DNA of 64,000 nt, taken from positions 23,684,669-23,748,668 of the forward strand of contig CM055886.1 in NCBI GenBank assembly GCA_029582165.1, read 5' to 3'. This document shows, piece by piece, positions 10,618 through 22,289 of this stretch. The position numbers and the translations under genes were made by a program. Below the pieces are notes generated by a model, which saw only the letters and a list, made by a program, of their open reading frames with translations, did no database searches and was not told where the DNA came from. Position 1 is the stretch's first letter. Every line of letters begins with the position of its first letter. The DNA is from Portulaca oleracea (lineage: Eukaryota > Streptophyta > Magnoliopsida > Caryophyllales > Portulacaceae).

Positions 10618-10839
10618 GATACTAATCTTTATTGCTAATTAATATTTTCCTGTACCGATTTCAGAAAAAAAAATTCCTATACCATCAATTTAAGAAGTTT
10701 CTACATATTCTTTTATTTTCTTTCGTATCATTACTAACCAATAGTATTGATGACAATAATATTTTCAAATATCATAATATAAAAAAAATTAAGTAATGAT
10801 AATCATGGCAATGTCGATTTGCTAAAATTAAGTATTATT

Positions 10840-10905
10840 ACTCGAACTCATGACTTTACAATCACACGACAACAACTCAATCGTTGCGCCAAAGCTTCCC
10901 TTCAT
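10840..10905 (-). mobile_element. Au-SINE-like tRNA-derived head (fragment)
   Basis: Read on the minus strand, GCTTTGGCGCAACGATTGAG is an A-box-like start, followed by TTGTTGTCGTGTGA and a B-box-like GAGTTCGAGTA. This order and spacing are those of the plant Au SINE family. The body after the B box does not continue as Au, so only the polymerase III promoter head survives. Confidence 0.5.
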
Positions 10906-12785
10906 AGGAGTGCCAAAACTAGTTATTTTGAGTTTCTGTAACACTTGTTATTAATTTTGAGTTTATCTTTGATAATATATAACTTGAGGAGAAATGAAAT
11001 GAACTTATGAAAGTGTTTTTCTTGAGGTTTATAAGGGTCTATTCCCATCAATTTATTTTGCTTGAACTTGTCTTAAATTAGGTTTACTCTTAACTTATTT
11101 TTCTAAACTTATTTTGAGATTGTTTTCTTAAATTTATTTTGAATTGAACTTATGTTAGAAAAACAGGGTAAAGAGAAAATGATAATAATTTAGCTCGTGT
11201 TTTTTTAATTGGGTTAACCTAATTAACCTAACCTAACTTGACTTAACTTATCCTTACCTATCCTAACCTAACCCAACTCCCTAAAAAACACCTAAACCAA
11301 AAACAAGTTTTTAAGTCAAAAATAAATTAAAATCTTCAAATTTTATTAATAAAATATTTTCACCCAATAAATAACTTAATTCAAACTTATCCTATCATTT
11401 ACTATTCTGTCCTATTCTATTCTATTCTATTCTATTGTAACTTATCTTAATTTAACTAACCTAACATGAACATAACCTGACAAAAGAACATGGTCGGTTT
11501 GTCAAATTCATGATTAAATCAAATTTGCTAGTTTTTTTATTTAAATTTACCAAAATTAAAAAAAAAATTTTGATATAGTATGACAAATTTGACAGGAGTT
11601 ATCAAAATTTACCAAAAATTTAAAAAAATGACCAAAATTTAGCATCAAAGTCATGAGAATGGTTTTGTTTTTGATGAAAATAGTTGTGGGGCTTTAGCAT
11701 ACAAAAGGGGGTTGCTTTTAGGTTTTAGCTTTGGTTCCAAGCAGGGTAACATTGGAAAGTGGGTTGTGTTAAGTTGAGTTGCTCAAAACTGATCCACTTC
11801 CTTTCTCTTTTCTTTTTTTCTCTCTGTAACTCTATTTACTTTTTAAACCTCACATTGAAAGATCGGGTGTATACAAATGACTTTACAGCAAGGAGTGGGA
11901 GATGTATGAGATCTTATTGAAATCATATTTATGCTTTTGTCATTTCCATCATTTTGTCTTCCTTTTATGAATCAGAAAAAAGAAAGGCAAAGGGAGGGCA
12001 CATGGACCTACGACCCACCTTGTATGTTGTTTTAGAATTCCCAGGCTAAAGCTGTTGTTCATTATCAATGGTACCAATCAAGGGAACACCCTTCTTTTAT
12101 GTTTCACTTCTATCATTCATATAGCATGATTCACATATTATCACATCTCAATTCATCACCGAGGTAACATAACTCCTACAATTGTCCAACACTGAGTTAA
12201 TTCAACTAGCGAATAAAAAAAAAGAGATCATGATTTGTATTCATTGAAGTGGAGGTAACCAAGTAGCAAACATTCCATCTTCCAACCTTATAAGGACAAT
12301 TTGGTACATATATTTTCCATCCTGTAAAATTTATTGGTGATTGTCCCCTACATACTATAATCAATCAAATTGTCATGTCATAAAAAATACAATGCATATC
12401 CAATGTGATCACATGGGTTTGCCAAGAATTTGTTTTTTGCAAGTTTGTTTGTTGCTAAAAACAAGTATAAATTACGATTTAAATTTTGTTATATATCTTG
12501 GAAAGATTTTGTAGTTGGGGTTGATATGAAGGAAACTAGGGATAATAGTGTCGTGGGGATCTTTATTTCTATTAAAAACCCATCCATCTAGAGAAAAATC
12601 CTCATCTATATTAAGTTTAAAAGTTGTTAGTAATAACTAATAAGGAAGTGGCCATAAGGAGTGTTAATAAAAGTTTGAAAGAAGATTAAAAAGTAAAATG
12701 AAATAACCAATGTTGTTGCTTCATTAAAGATGCACTAAAAGTGGTATTTGTTGTTTTATAAATGAAATCATTTTTTTTTTCTTCA
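10906..12785. other. Intergenic DNA with short simple repeats
   Basis: No gene seen. It holds a degenerate CCTAA/ACTTA-type stretch at 11210-11285, a TTCTA pentanucleotide run at about 11408-11438, and several A/T homopolymers. ORFs here are short and lack coding character. Confidence 0.6.
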
Positions 12786-13250
12786 AAAGTAGTGTTGAAC
12801 ATCGGTTTGGGACTGGACTGAGGACCGAACTGGAGGAGCAGTATGGACCAAAGACTGGACAAAAAAAAAATTCCGTCTGGAACTAGACTGACCGAAATGG
12901 ATCAAACTTTGACGACCGTCGGTGAAGCAGCGAGCTCAATTGGAGTTCTAGGCGAGTTATGGCAATTAAAGCAACATGCACTAACTAGGTGCAGGAGGAT
13001 GGAGATTAGGAGAAGGGACCGAGAGGGTAAAGTAGTATAAACCCTAAAAATTTGATATATCATTAAAAGAGTTCGGTCATTCGGTCGGTCCTTGATCCAT
13101 TCAGTTTGGCCCAGGGGTTGGACCGAGAATTGAAAATGTGAAAATTTCTTGGACCAAAGACTGGACCAAAATTTTCGATCCAGTCCGTCCAATCCTCAAT
13201 CCATTTAAGTCCAACCCAAATTTCGGTTCGGACTGGACTGTGCTCAACCC
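12786..13250. mobile_element. Small TIR-like element rich in GGTTCGGACTGG motifs
   Basis: The left end (GTTGAACATCGGTTTGGGAC) and right end (GTTCGGACTGGACTGTGCTC, read inward as the complement) are imperfectly inverted. Inside, GGACCAAAGACTGGAC appears at both 12844 and 13152. No target duplication is clear and it is non-coding. A degenerate hAT-type MITE is possible. Confidence 0.4.
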
Positions 13251-13515
13251 TTGTTCAAAAGGAAAGTAAGGGTCTTACTGGCGTACGACATGTTAAAAGG
13301 AAGTTATTATAAGGTTCCTATTATATTTTCGCTCAAATTACCAAGAACATGATGTTTTAGTGGTATATGAGTTGGATGTTTATCCTATCTATCAGAATTT
13401 AAATCATAATTACCACAATTATCTTGGTCGATATTGTAACACTCCTAAAAGTTCTTTGTAGGCCTACTTTCAGAGCTAGGCCTCTATTGGACCTAGTTTG
13501 GTGGTTATATATATA

Positions 13516-13931
13516 GGAAAATTGGATGGTAATAATCCCTATTTTAACTTTGTATTCTGGTGGTCTAAAAAAAATTGTATTGTAGTGATACCAAATCAAG
13601 ATAGGTAATGAAGTGTAGTTACTAAAAAAAATTTAAATTAATTTTTTGAGATTTCGAACAATTATTATGATTTTTTAAAAGGAATAAAATTGAAAACATC
13701 ATAAAAAATTGAAAAAAATTGGGAGGAATGTTGTAAATCCATTAAAAATTGTGGTAAAGTGTTATACAAAGTTTTGAATCAAATGCAACACAAAATCTAT
13801 GATATTTAGGGTATACTCTCGATTATGTCCCATTACAATACAATTTTTTTTTTGGACCACCAGAATACGAATTGAAGTAGGGATTATTGATATCCAATTT
13901 GCAAAAGTATGGATTATTAGAATCCAATTTT

Positions 13932-13933
<2 letters not shown>
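13516..13933. mobile_element. Micron-like MITE, copy 4
   Basis: Same family as 1510-2047 and in the same orientation. It starts GGAAAATTGGATGGTAATAA, so the outer TIR block has been fused to the inner one by a ~30-bp deletion. It runs through 'gtgttatacaaagttttg' to AATCCAATTTTCC. It is flanked by short TATATATA on the left and a long (TA)n at 13934-13987. Confidence 0.7.

Positions 13934-13987
<54 letters not shown>
13934..13987. repeat. (TA)n microsatellite
   Basis: About 54 bp of TA dinucleotides at the right edge of MITE copy 4. Confidence 0.95.
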
Positions 13988-13989
<2 letters not shown>

Positions 13990-14269
13990 TACAAAGGGTG
14001 AGGATCGAAATATGTTGATTTTAATGAGGGCATTTTGGGAAACTTATAATTGGTTCTATTTAATTTTAAAAAAATCATGTAATATTAATGAATGCATTAA
14101 TGTGTATGTTTGTATTGATGACTCTTTTTTTTTCCCTTTTTTAATGTAATATTTTTTTTCTTTATTCATTTAAATAAGAAAACTATTCTTTTTATTTTTC
14201 ATTATTGTTTTTTCTTTATTCTTTTAAATATAACCTCGGTAATATTTTCAACAATACGTTTGACTTACT

Positions 14270-14303
14270 TGCTTCTCATGCAACGCACGGGTCTAAGTAC
14301 TAG
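14270..14303 (+). mobile_element. Helitron-like 3' terminus
   Basis: TGCAACGCACGGGTCTAAGT followed by ACTAG and then T. Plant Helitrons end in CTRR, here CTAG, inserted before T, with a short hairpin about 10 bases upstream. The stem here (TGCaacGCA) is short. The 5' end was not located. Confidence 0.4.
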
Positions 14304-14689
14304 TGGTTAATAAAATTAGCATATTGTTGAGGTGGGGAACTAATGGAATTGGAGCTTCAGGGAGCAAGCAATAAGTGATTAAGACAAAACAAGTGAAGAA
14401 AATTTGTCAGAAAAAAAAGCAAAAAATAGAAGCAATGGCTACTTCGGCATGGTCGTGGTCTTGGCCTTGGATTGTGTTGTCATATTGTTGAGGCGTGAAT
14501 CATCATCTTTACATGACTATCAAACATACACACTTGATGAGGGTTGGGAGTATCCTCATGTTTAGGGTAAGGGTCAATGGTTGAGGCTTAGGATGAATAT
14601 CCTAATAGAATTAAGATTATTCTTCTAAGTTTTCTGAAAGATGGTAAATTCCCAAGAGTTTCTTACATGGTTTGTGATTAGGGATATGA

Positions 14690-15094
14690 AACAAGTTGGG
14701 TCGAATTGGGTTAAGATCGGCCCATTAGCTATGTAGGGTTGGGTCAAGTCACTGTTGGCCCATTGTAGTTATGGGTCGGGTTAGGCCTTTCTCGGCAAAA
14801 TGAGTGTCCGTTCATGGGCCGACCCATTTTGATTAATTAAAATGAAGTGTATTTGTACAAAAAAAAAGTGATGCTAATTATTGTTTAATGTATAGAACTA
14901 GTAAGATATTTAAGTTTAACATTTAAAATAATAGAAAAAACTATTTATTTTGAGTTATGAATAGGCCGATCCGTCCGCTCATTCACCGACCCTTTAACGA
15001 CCCAATACTTTGATGACTCCCATTTTATATGGCCCAACCCTGTTGAAGCTATGAAAACCTAGCACGACCATATTCACCCTATGAATACCTGACC
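14690..15094. mobile_element. Small element with GGGTTGGGTC / GGCCCAACCC inverted motifs
   Basis: The left half is rich in GGGTTGGGTC and GGGTCGGGTT. The right half has the complementary GACCC and GGCCCAACCC, ending near 'gttgcccacccctat'. The same family reappears, without its right half, at 55852-56000. It is non-coding. Confidence 0.45.
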
Positions 15095-15151
15095 CGTTGC
15101 CCACCCCTATTTGTGATCATCTCCGTTGCCCACCCCTATTTGTGATCATCT
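15095..15151 (+). repeat. 28-bp tandem duplication
   Basis: CGTTGCCCACCCCTATTTGT plus 'gatcatct' occurs twice in a row (15095-15122 and 15124-15151), with one base between. Confidence 0.9.
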
Positions 15152-15783
15152 TTTCGCTTTGGATTTTTACACGTGAAACCTTGTGTCCTAACACATGTTC
15201 ATTTAAGTGATTTGGCACTCTCTCCTTCCCCTTAATTAAGGTTTTAGATTTGGGCTTTGTAAATGAAAAAAAAAAAAATGTGAACTAAAGGTAGGGCCTC
15301 TATCCTTGTAGCTCGACTCTGGCAGGCCCAACATCAAAGATTAAAAAAAAAAAAAAACATGGTAAATAAACACAATTTGAATACAATCTCAATCACAAAA
15401 GAAATGCATTGTCTTTTTTTTTTTTTTTCTTCAAGGGTAAAGGGGTAATGAAACCAATCCACAGCCCCGCCCCATAGGGCGTTTCTGCCACAAATCACAA
15501 TTGTTCAATATACAAATCTCTGCACACACAAAGGGAAATACCAAAAATCAAGTATTATGAAGAACTCTTTTTCTAGAGAAAGAGGTTGGTTGCCACAAGC
15601 AAGAGGCAAACTCATCCTCCATTGCCCATAGCAACAAAAGCACCAACCAATACATCATTATTTTCAAACCACATATATGATCAGAACAGCCAAGCAAAGG
15701 AAAAATGCAAAAAGATTTGTTTGTGCACACTGTAGAGAACTGTTGTTAAGTTCATTGTGAATGAAGAAACTTCTAGTGATTGT
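15152..15783. other. Intergenic and likely jacalin-gene 3' UTR
   Basis: No coding signal. It holds poly-A/T runs at 15269 and 15415-15430. The ~200 bp next to 15784 is probably the 3' untranslated region of the lectin gene. Confidence 0.5.
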
Positions 15784-18700
15784 TCACCACATTTTGAAGA
15801 AAGTTGGCTTGGACTGCTTATTACTTCCTAACCAATGCTGCATATGAACCCCAATGGCATCCAAGTACAAGCTGCTCCTCCCATGGAATCCAACCACCTT
15901 CCCTTCTGTCTTTGTTGATGTGAAGAATGTTCCTATTTCCTCGCCAAACGGACCATATTTCCCTCGACTTGTGTAAAACGTTAGTGACTTTATGGCTTTC
16001 AAATGCTCATGACCAACCGGACCATAATAACCAGATATACAGGTCAGGACTTCATGTGGGTACTCCAGTTTTACCTTCCAACACCAAAACACAAGGTCAG
16101 CAATTAAGTGGCATGATCCCTTCACTTAAAGGCGAAACTGACAAAAAACTTGGAGTTATATGGCACGAAGTTCATTTAACTCCCTGTTGTCTGTAAAATT
16201 CAATGGTAAATGGGAGTGGGTAAATATTTACCAACAGTAACCTGAATTTAACAAAATTTATCAATACTTATACGTTTACCAATACTTATTTTTTCCTTAA
16301 AAAATGCTACTTTATTCAAAACTGTCATTTTTCCCAATACTTACTAAAACTTACCTTTATTTACTGGAAGTTATCAAAACTTAACTTTTACCATACCAAC
16401 AATTTACTAACGGATTTTACAGTAGATTAGTGCAGTGAATATTTACCCGATGGGTGCTGGTGCCGGAGTTTCCACCGTGCTTCACTGACCAGATTGACTG
16501 TCCATTCCTGTCATATTCAATCTGTATTGAGCACATTGCGTCTGATCGTGTCAGAAATATCTGTTTGATTCCGGTGAACACACCGTCATCCCATGGCTTC
16601 CCTCCTTCACCGCCCCAGGGACCAGGTCCGCAGGGAGCTGGTTCTTTCACAATCTTGTAAGGCTGAGGAACATCCATAATCTGGTTAGTTGAAAATCATC
16701 TGTAATAAACCTTTGCAAAGATCATTCAACAAACACACTTGCATAACTAACTCAGCTTAATTTATACACAACACCAAATTTTAATCCAACTTCTTAATGT
16801 CACATAATCTTCATCGATCAGGATGTATATGCTAAAGGGTATAAAACTGTTCTAAGGCCGTGAACCCTTAGTTTTAAACTTTTGGTTAAAATGGTTCTCG
16901 CACAAAGTATCAGTCTATAGCAGTTCATCTGAGCGAGAGGTCTTGGGATCAAATGGCCCCATGCATGTTTCTTTGTGCAAGGTCAGAGAGAGCCTTTGCA
17001 ACATCCACTCTACAATCCAAACGGGCATTCGAGTGAAGGAGTGTGTTAGAAAATAAAATCATTCTTGGGCCTTCAATCATTAGGTTACGCTTTTGGTTAA
17101 CATGGTTCTTCGCCAGTATACAGATTCAGGGGTAAAAAGCATACATATAGTAGAGGCAAATGGTAGTAAAGATGATAGAAGAATACCTCTTGTGGTGGAA
17201 CTCCTTTTGCCACAATTTGCTTAGTAGGCCAGAGGGATTCTTCATGATCACTAGCAACTGATTTAACCTCATCATGCAAAGGGGAAGGTGGGCGCATCGG
17301 TGGTGAAACTTTCCCCTCATTGACATGAACTCCTATGGCATCAAGAAACAATCCCTTCCTCCCATAAAACCCCACAACCATCCCTTCCTTGGCTTTGGTC
17401 GTAAACGGCGTACCTTGCTCTTCACCAAACGGCCCGTATTTATCCTTTGTGGTGTGGAATGTAAGAGACTTGATGATGGTAGGACCGAGCATCGTTGTTC
17501 CATAGTATCCTGTGATATGTGTTAATATCTCGTATGGATAGTCAAAAACAATCTGCAATGAAGAGCAACACAAAACCACAATCAGTTGCTGTTGTTCATC
17601 ATTAGGCGCTTCTGAATGACATTCATTTCAACAGGACAGTTTTACCTTATCATATTTGAACCCACCAGTTCCTCCATTTCTACCTCCCCATACAGCTTTC
17701 CCATTATCCTCATACAAGACTTTAATGTAGACGATGCCAATATTCCGAGATAAGATAATTTGCCTTATACCCGTATGCTTCCCATCATCAAAGGGAGTTC
17801 CCCCACTGCCACCCCAGGTATCATGAGCAACCGGGTCTTTAATTTCTGACACCTTTTTCTCACTCGGAGGAGGAAGAGCCAAAACCTACAAATCCAACCA
17901 AACAAGCGCTAGGAATCAAACAAAATTTCAGTGATTTCCATATGTTTGAAAAAAAGACAAAAGCGTCATGCTCACCTTATCTTTACTTTCAAAATCAGAG
18001 AAATCAGAACGAGAACTTTGCCTTGAGAATGTCAGAGGTGAAGCATGGGTGTAATCTGTCTTCATCATTGGTGGAGCGCTTCTTGTGTTCTCCTTCTGTT
18101 TTATCGCAAGCACTATGTCATAATCTTTGCCCAAACTTCCGCGTATTACTGAGTAACCAGCATGCTGATCAGCAGCAGCACTAATAGCATAATTTTGTTG
18201 GGGATAAACCACAGCCCTTGATGCATTCATCTGGGGGATTGGCCTCATATATGCCCCAATGGCATCTAGGAACCAACCAGCCCTCCCAAAGAAGCCCACA
18301 ATTTTTTCCCCGGTTTTTGTGATCGAGAAGAATGTCCCCTGCTCAACACCAAAGGGTCCATATGTTTGCTCATTGCTTACAAAGGTGAGTGATCTAACAC
18401 AAATCGGTCCTCCTTCGTATAAGGCACCATAGTAGCCATGAATAGATGTTAGGAACTCGTCCGGGTAGCCAAGCCGTACCTGTACAGTCAGAAATACTGT
18501 TGAGAACAAGATAGGGATGACTATTTTGAACAAATTAACCCAGAAAATGTTTTGAACCAACTAATTAACCTTGTCTGTTTTGTAGCCTCCTGTTCCGCCA
18601 TGCTTATCAGACCATACGGAAGATCCTTGCTTATCATATTCAAACTGAATGGAGTCGATACCAGCTCCATGAGTTAATACTATTTGCCTCACACTTGAGT

Positions 18701-18873
18701 GCATTCCATCGTCCCATTTAGATCCCGATGTACCACCAATCGGCCCCACTGCAACATGCTTCTTCTCATGGTCCTGAAGTCATCAAAAAGTCAACGTAAG
18801 CAGTTATTTAAATTGCAATTTCTTAGTTAAATCAGAAGAAAAACTACAACCAGCAGTAGTTACTACTTACCAT
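15784..18873 (-). CDS. Jacalin-related lectin with three jacalin domains (JAL3-like)
   Basis: Predicted 613-aa cytoplasmic mannose-binding-type lectin encoded by seven coding exons on the minus strand: 18873-18871, 18773-18570, 18479-17976, 17885-17646, 17552-17187, 16680-16447 and 16074-15784. All introns are GT-AG and all exon joins are in phase 0. The first coding exon holds only the ATG, followed directly by the strong donor GTAAGT. Each jacalin domain is split over two exons: the first ends in a GGTGGYKTDK-like strand and the second carries GYYG and the FFGRAGWFLDAIG strand. The GXXXD sugar-binding motif is GWFLD in domain 1, GLFLD in domain 2 and SLYLD in domain 3, so domain 3 lacks the glycine. 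Linkers of ~80 and ~55 residues separate the domains. No signal peptide. Carbohydrate binding is known for the family; the specificity here is not known. Confidence 0.92.
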
Positions 18874-18967
18874 TATGCTACTGCAAAGTTTCAGAAGACA
18901 AAACAATGATTTTTAGCGAGTAATGTGCGTGTGATTGACTGATTGAGCTCCAGGTAGGGCTAATTAG

Positions 18968-18982
18968 GCATATATAATAAAA
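18968..18982 (-). promoter_or_regulatory. TATA box of the jacalin lectin gene
   Basis: Minus-strand TTATTATATATGCC lies about 95-110 bases upstream of the start codon. That places transcription start near 18940 and leaves a 5' UTR of ~65 bases with no upstream ATG. Positional inference. Confidence 0.45.
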
Positions 18983-19847
18983 TCCAGACAGACAAATTCT
19001 CAGCAACAGTTGCAGATCATCTAGAAGAAGCTATTCTGTGATCCACTATGGAAGAGGAAAACTCAAAGCAACAGCATCAGATACCAAAAGAACCAGAGCT
19101 CCAGTAGTGCAGTGCAACAATAGAGAAGGATCATGCACTTAGGACGGTCAAAAATTTTCCTAGTTTTTAAATTGATCACAAAAGAATTGGAATTGATTCA
19201 GGAAAATAGATTCAGCTCCTTTGATTAATTTAATCACGAAATTAATTAAAATGGTCAGCTTCATATTTAGGAACTGGATTCTTTCCTTTACCATCAATCT
19301 GACTATTTTCTCAGGGAAGGTTATGTTAACATCAATTACAGTTCAGCATCTGTTGCAGTGGTTCTTATGCTTGGTCTGCCCATCATATTCACTTATTCCT
19401 ATATTCATATTCATTTCAGCAAAGACTTGCAGGCTATACAACACAACACATACGGACTCTGGAATTCTACATCAATCCAGCTGAGCCTGTCAAATTTTTC
19501 AAGGGACCATTCTCAAAGGAATCATTTGCTTAGTTCTTCTCTCTACTTAAAAATGTAAAGAACCATTTGGGTCATTGAGAAACCTTCACACCCCTGAAAA
19601 AAGAAAATTGAAAATGAAATTATTTACCCAAGAATCTTACTCTAGCCTTCCCTACAAAACTAACCAATTCGTACTCCATCTTTCTAGTCTTCTAGTCTTC
19701 TTCCAAAGCCTTTGATGACAGATTTTCAAACATGAGTAACAGAGTACTTGTACAGAAAACAATCTAGTTAAGTCTCCTCATCTACTCCTTCATCTTCTTC
19801 TTCCTAGCAAGCTCTAATGGTTTAAGCTACATAAAATTCTTCTCTTT
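18983..19847. other. Upstream intergenic of jacalin gene, no gene seen
   Basis: Contains a 19-codon ORF (19048-19107 plus, MEEENSKQQHQ...) with no recognisable relation, and otherwise AT-rich DNA. ORFs at 19221-19558 have no coding features. Confidence 0.5.
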
Positions 19848-20079
19848 TTTTGATAAGTAATCAGAAGATATATTGCAAAGACACCAAGGGGGTGTCGCCC
19901 ATTTACAAAAGGGGCAAGATACAAAAACACTATGCCCTCAACTTCTCATCAATAACATCATCAACAATGTCAAATAAAATCAAATCTTCTATCACCCTCA
20001 GGTACCAAACTCCACTATACAACATCCTTAAAAAGCTTAGCTTGGAATCATCTAGGGAGTTCTCAAACTAACCCCTTCA
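19848..20079 (-). mobile_element. Retroposon 3' end with A tail
   Basis: Read on minus, the sequence ends CTGATTACTTATCAAAAAAA after a stretch containing CCCCCTTGGTGTCTTTGCAA. A similar terminus (GGTTATCAATAATCGAAAAA) ends the retroposon at 37220. This is the style of plant LINE/SINE 3' ends. No coding sequence is recognised. Confidence 0.4.
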
Positions 20080-20420
20080 ATCCGCCTTCCACCGGGTGTC
20101 AGACTTTAGTTCATACTTGAATTATAGCTTCACTTAGAAGTTACGAATCGAAATGTTGGGTCAGTCCGGGTATCCAACCAAGGTGAATTTGGAACACTGA
20201 AGGCTAGATGGCCTCCTCCAGGTCCCGCCTCAACAAAGCAGAACCTACCGTAGTCGCGAGTCTGTTTAGGAAGAGAACTTCGATTCGCCCGGCCAGCGGA
20301 GCTGCCAACTAGCTAAGCTAGGGAGCTCTTTGCAAGAAAGGGAGAAGAAAATTCCTTCACATTTCTGTTGAAGAACTAAGTGTTTTCGCAAGGGAAAAGG
20401 AAACATCAATTTTCGAGCAT
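20080..20420. other. Organelle-like GC-richer segment (second possible NUMT)
   Basis: The composition changes abruptly to a GC-richer, purine-rich texture (for example CTCCTCCAGGTCCCGCCTCA, CGATTCGCCCGGCCAGCGGA) like plant mitochondrial spacer DNA. No gene can be recognised. The call is from texture only. Confidence 0.3.
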
Positions 20421-22160
20421 ATGGCAAATCACTGTATTTAGACGAGAACACTAGAATAGTATAACTCAAGAAAAAACACAATGAAAACACTGTCAAGCGG
20501 CCCAATGAAGAATCTGCTAAAGGTATCAAAAGCTCTATCTCATTGCCCTTTAGCACCAAAAAGTTTATTCTTGTCAATTACAGATTTAATGCTAACGTAG
20601 TCATATGCACAGTAAGAACATTAAAATCAGCAGACCTAACTCACAGTGTTTTTGGTTTTATTTGAACCCAACATAAGATTAGATACGGATGTGTACATGA
20701 GGATCACATGTGACCATTGTGAACGTAAAAAAAAAAAATTTTAAAAAAAGCGACAAATTGATTCATTTGTCCCCATTGAGATTATGAATCTATTTATTTA
20801 CCTTTTCAGCAGACAATCGTATTCTTGAAGTACCTTTAGGTACTAGCAGTGACATGAGATTCACAGGACAAGACATACTTCCTTACCACGCAAGCAGCAC
20901 AAAGACACTAAGCAATTGGGCTCGGCTAATTTAAAGCGTCCAAGCATCAGAGTAAATGCATGTGTACAGCTGTCCAATTGCATTGGACCCTCGTATAGCT
21001 TAGTTTAGAACATGTTCGACTTGACAGTAAAATCCAACTTGTTTTTCTCGTCTTCCTGGCGGACAAGCCTGCAAGAGCCATGATGGATGACAAGCACACT
21101 TCATGAAAGAATCATTGGTACCCTTCAGAAATATTCACTGAGCATATTAGTTATGAGCAAGTTTATTCAAGGCATTTCATCGAACATTTTGCATGCACCA
21201 TTCCAACGTCCACGTCTCAAGCAAACAGACCAAATGCAGCTGCAATACTGCACAATTTAGCATGAAATGTAAGAATCTGACTCTGCGGTGAACTAGTATC
21301 AAAGCACATCTTTATTACTAGTGCTTGCAAAAATTCAGATCCACAACCAAAAAAGTTTAGGTCCAACCAAATTTGTTCCATCAATCAGTGTCGAAATTCA
21401 GTCCAATTTTCGGGTTTATATCAGGTCGGACAGTTCAAACATGTCCAATTTTTGGTTAAATTTGAAAATGGACAAGAAAAATACGGGAAAGGATGTATCT
21501 GGAATTTCATTAAAATCAATCAAAAGTCAAAATCTAGATGAAAAAAAAAATTCAAAAAATCTGACTGTACCTATTTTATTTGGATTTGCCTGCGCTAATT
21601 TCAAAGGCAAGATGAGCAATTAAAATATGGGCAGCTTCTGATGTCCGTCTGGACGTTCAATTGGAATCTCTTTTGCATTCCTTTTCTTTCTTTTTCCTTT
21701 TGAAAATGTTCCTCTACCTCAAAATAAGTCATTCTTACCCAGGATTACAGTCCCAGAGTGTCTCCAAGTAACATAAATACGAGTTCTAAGCCCTTTTTCT
21801 TATATTGGAGATCTCCAATAGCAAATTCTCATCTTCATGCCTGACAATTAGGCAAGCCTGTTTATTTACTGCATTGTTTCATAAGTGTTTAGAAATTAGC
21901 TTAAGTTCACCCGGCAATATTGGTTAAATGAAACTCATTAAACTTCTATCATATTATCATATGAGCTATGAGGGCGTCCGTCATGCAGCCACTACACTGA
22001 TCTTGCTCTTAACATAGCAGATAGCAATACAGCACCAGAACAACACTTCAGGGATAGAAACCAGAAGGACATCCAAAAATCAACTAAACTTTTCCATCTA
22101 ACATTGAGTGCAATACCAAAACTGTAGAGCATTTTTACATATGATCAGTACGCAAAATGC
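20421..22160. other. Intergenic DNA, no gene seen
   Basis: No convincing coding exon on either strand. Part of the right end may be the 3' UTR of the LYR gene. ORFs such as 21321-21623 lack family features. Confidence 0.5.
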
Positions 22161-22289
22161 ACGTTGCTTGCATATTTAGTATAAACCCTCAAAATGGAGG
22201 CAAAAGAAGTTTGATGTTACAAACTTGGCAAGAGTATCAGATGTCAACACCCCTTGATGGACTATTATAATCTTCAAGAAAACACAATG

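Noticed and set aside
16890..17035. tRNA-like or SINE-like stretch in lectin intron 5
   Set aside because: CAGTTCATCTGAGCGAGAGG and GGGATCAAATGGCC loosely recall A and B boxes, but spacing and body match no SINE I know.
20266..20577. 103-aa minus ORF
   Set aside because: Lies partly in the organelle-like segment, has no recognisable domain and no splice context.
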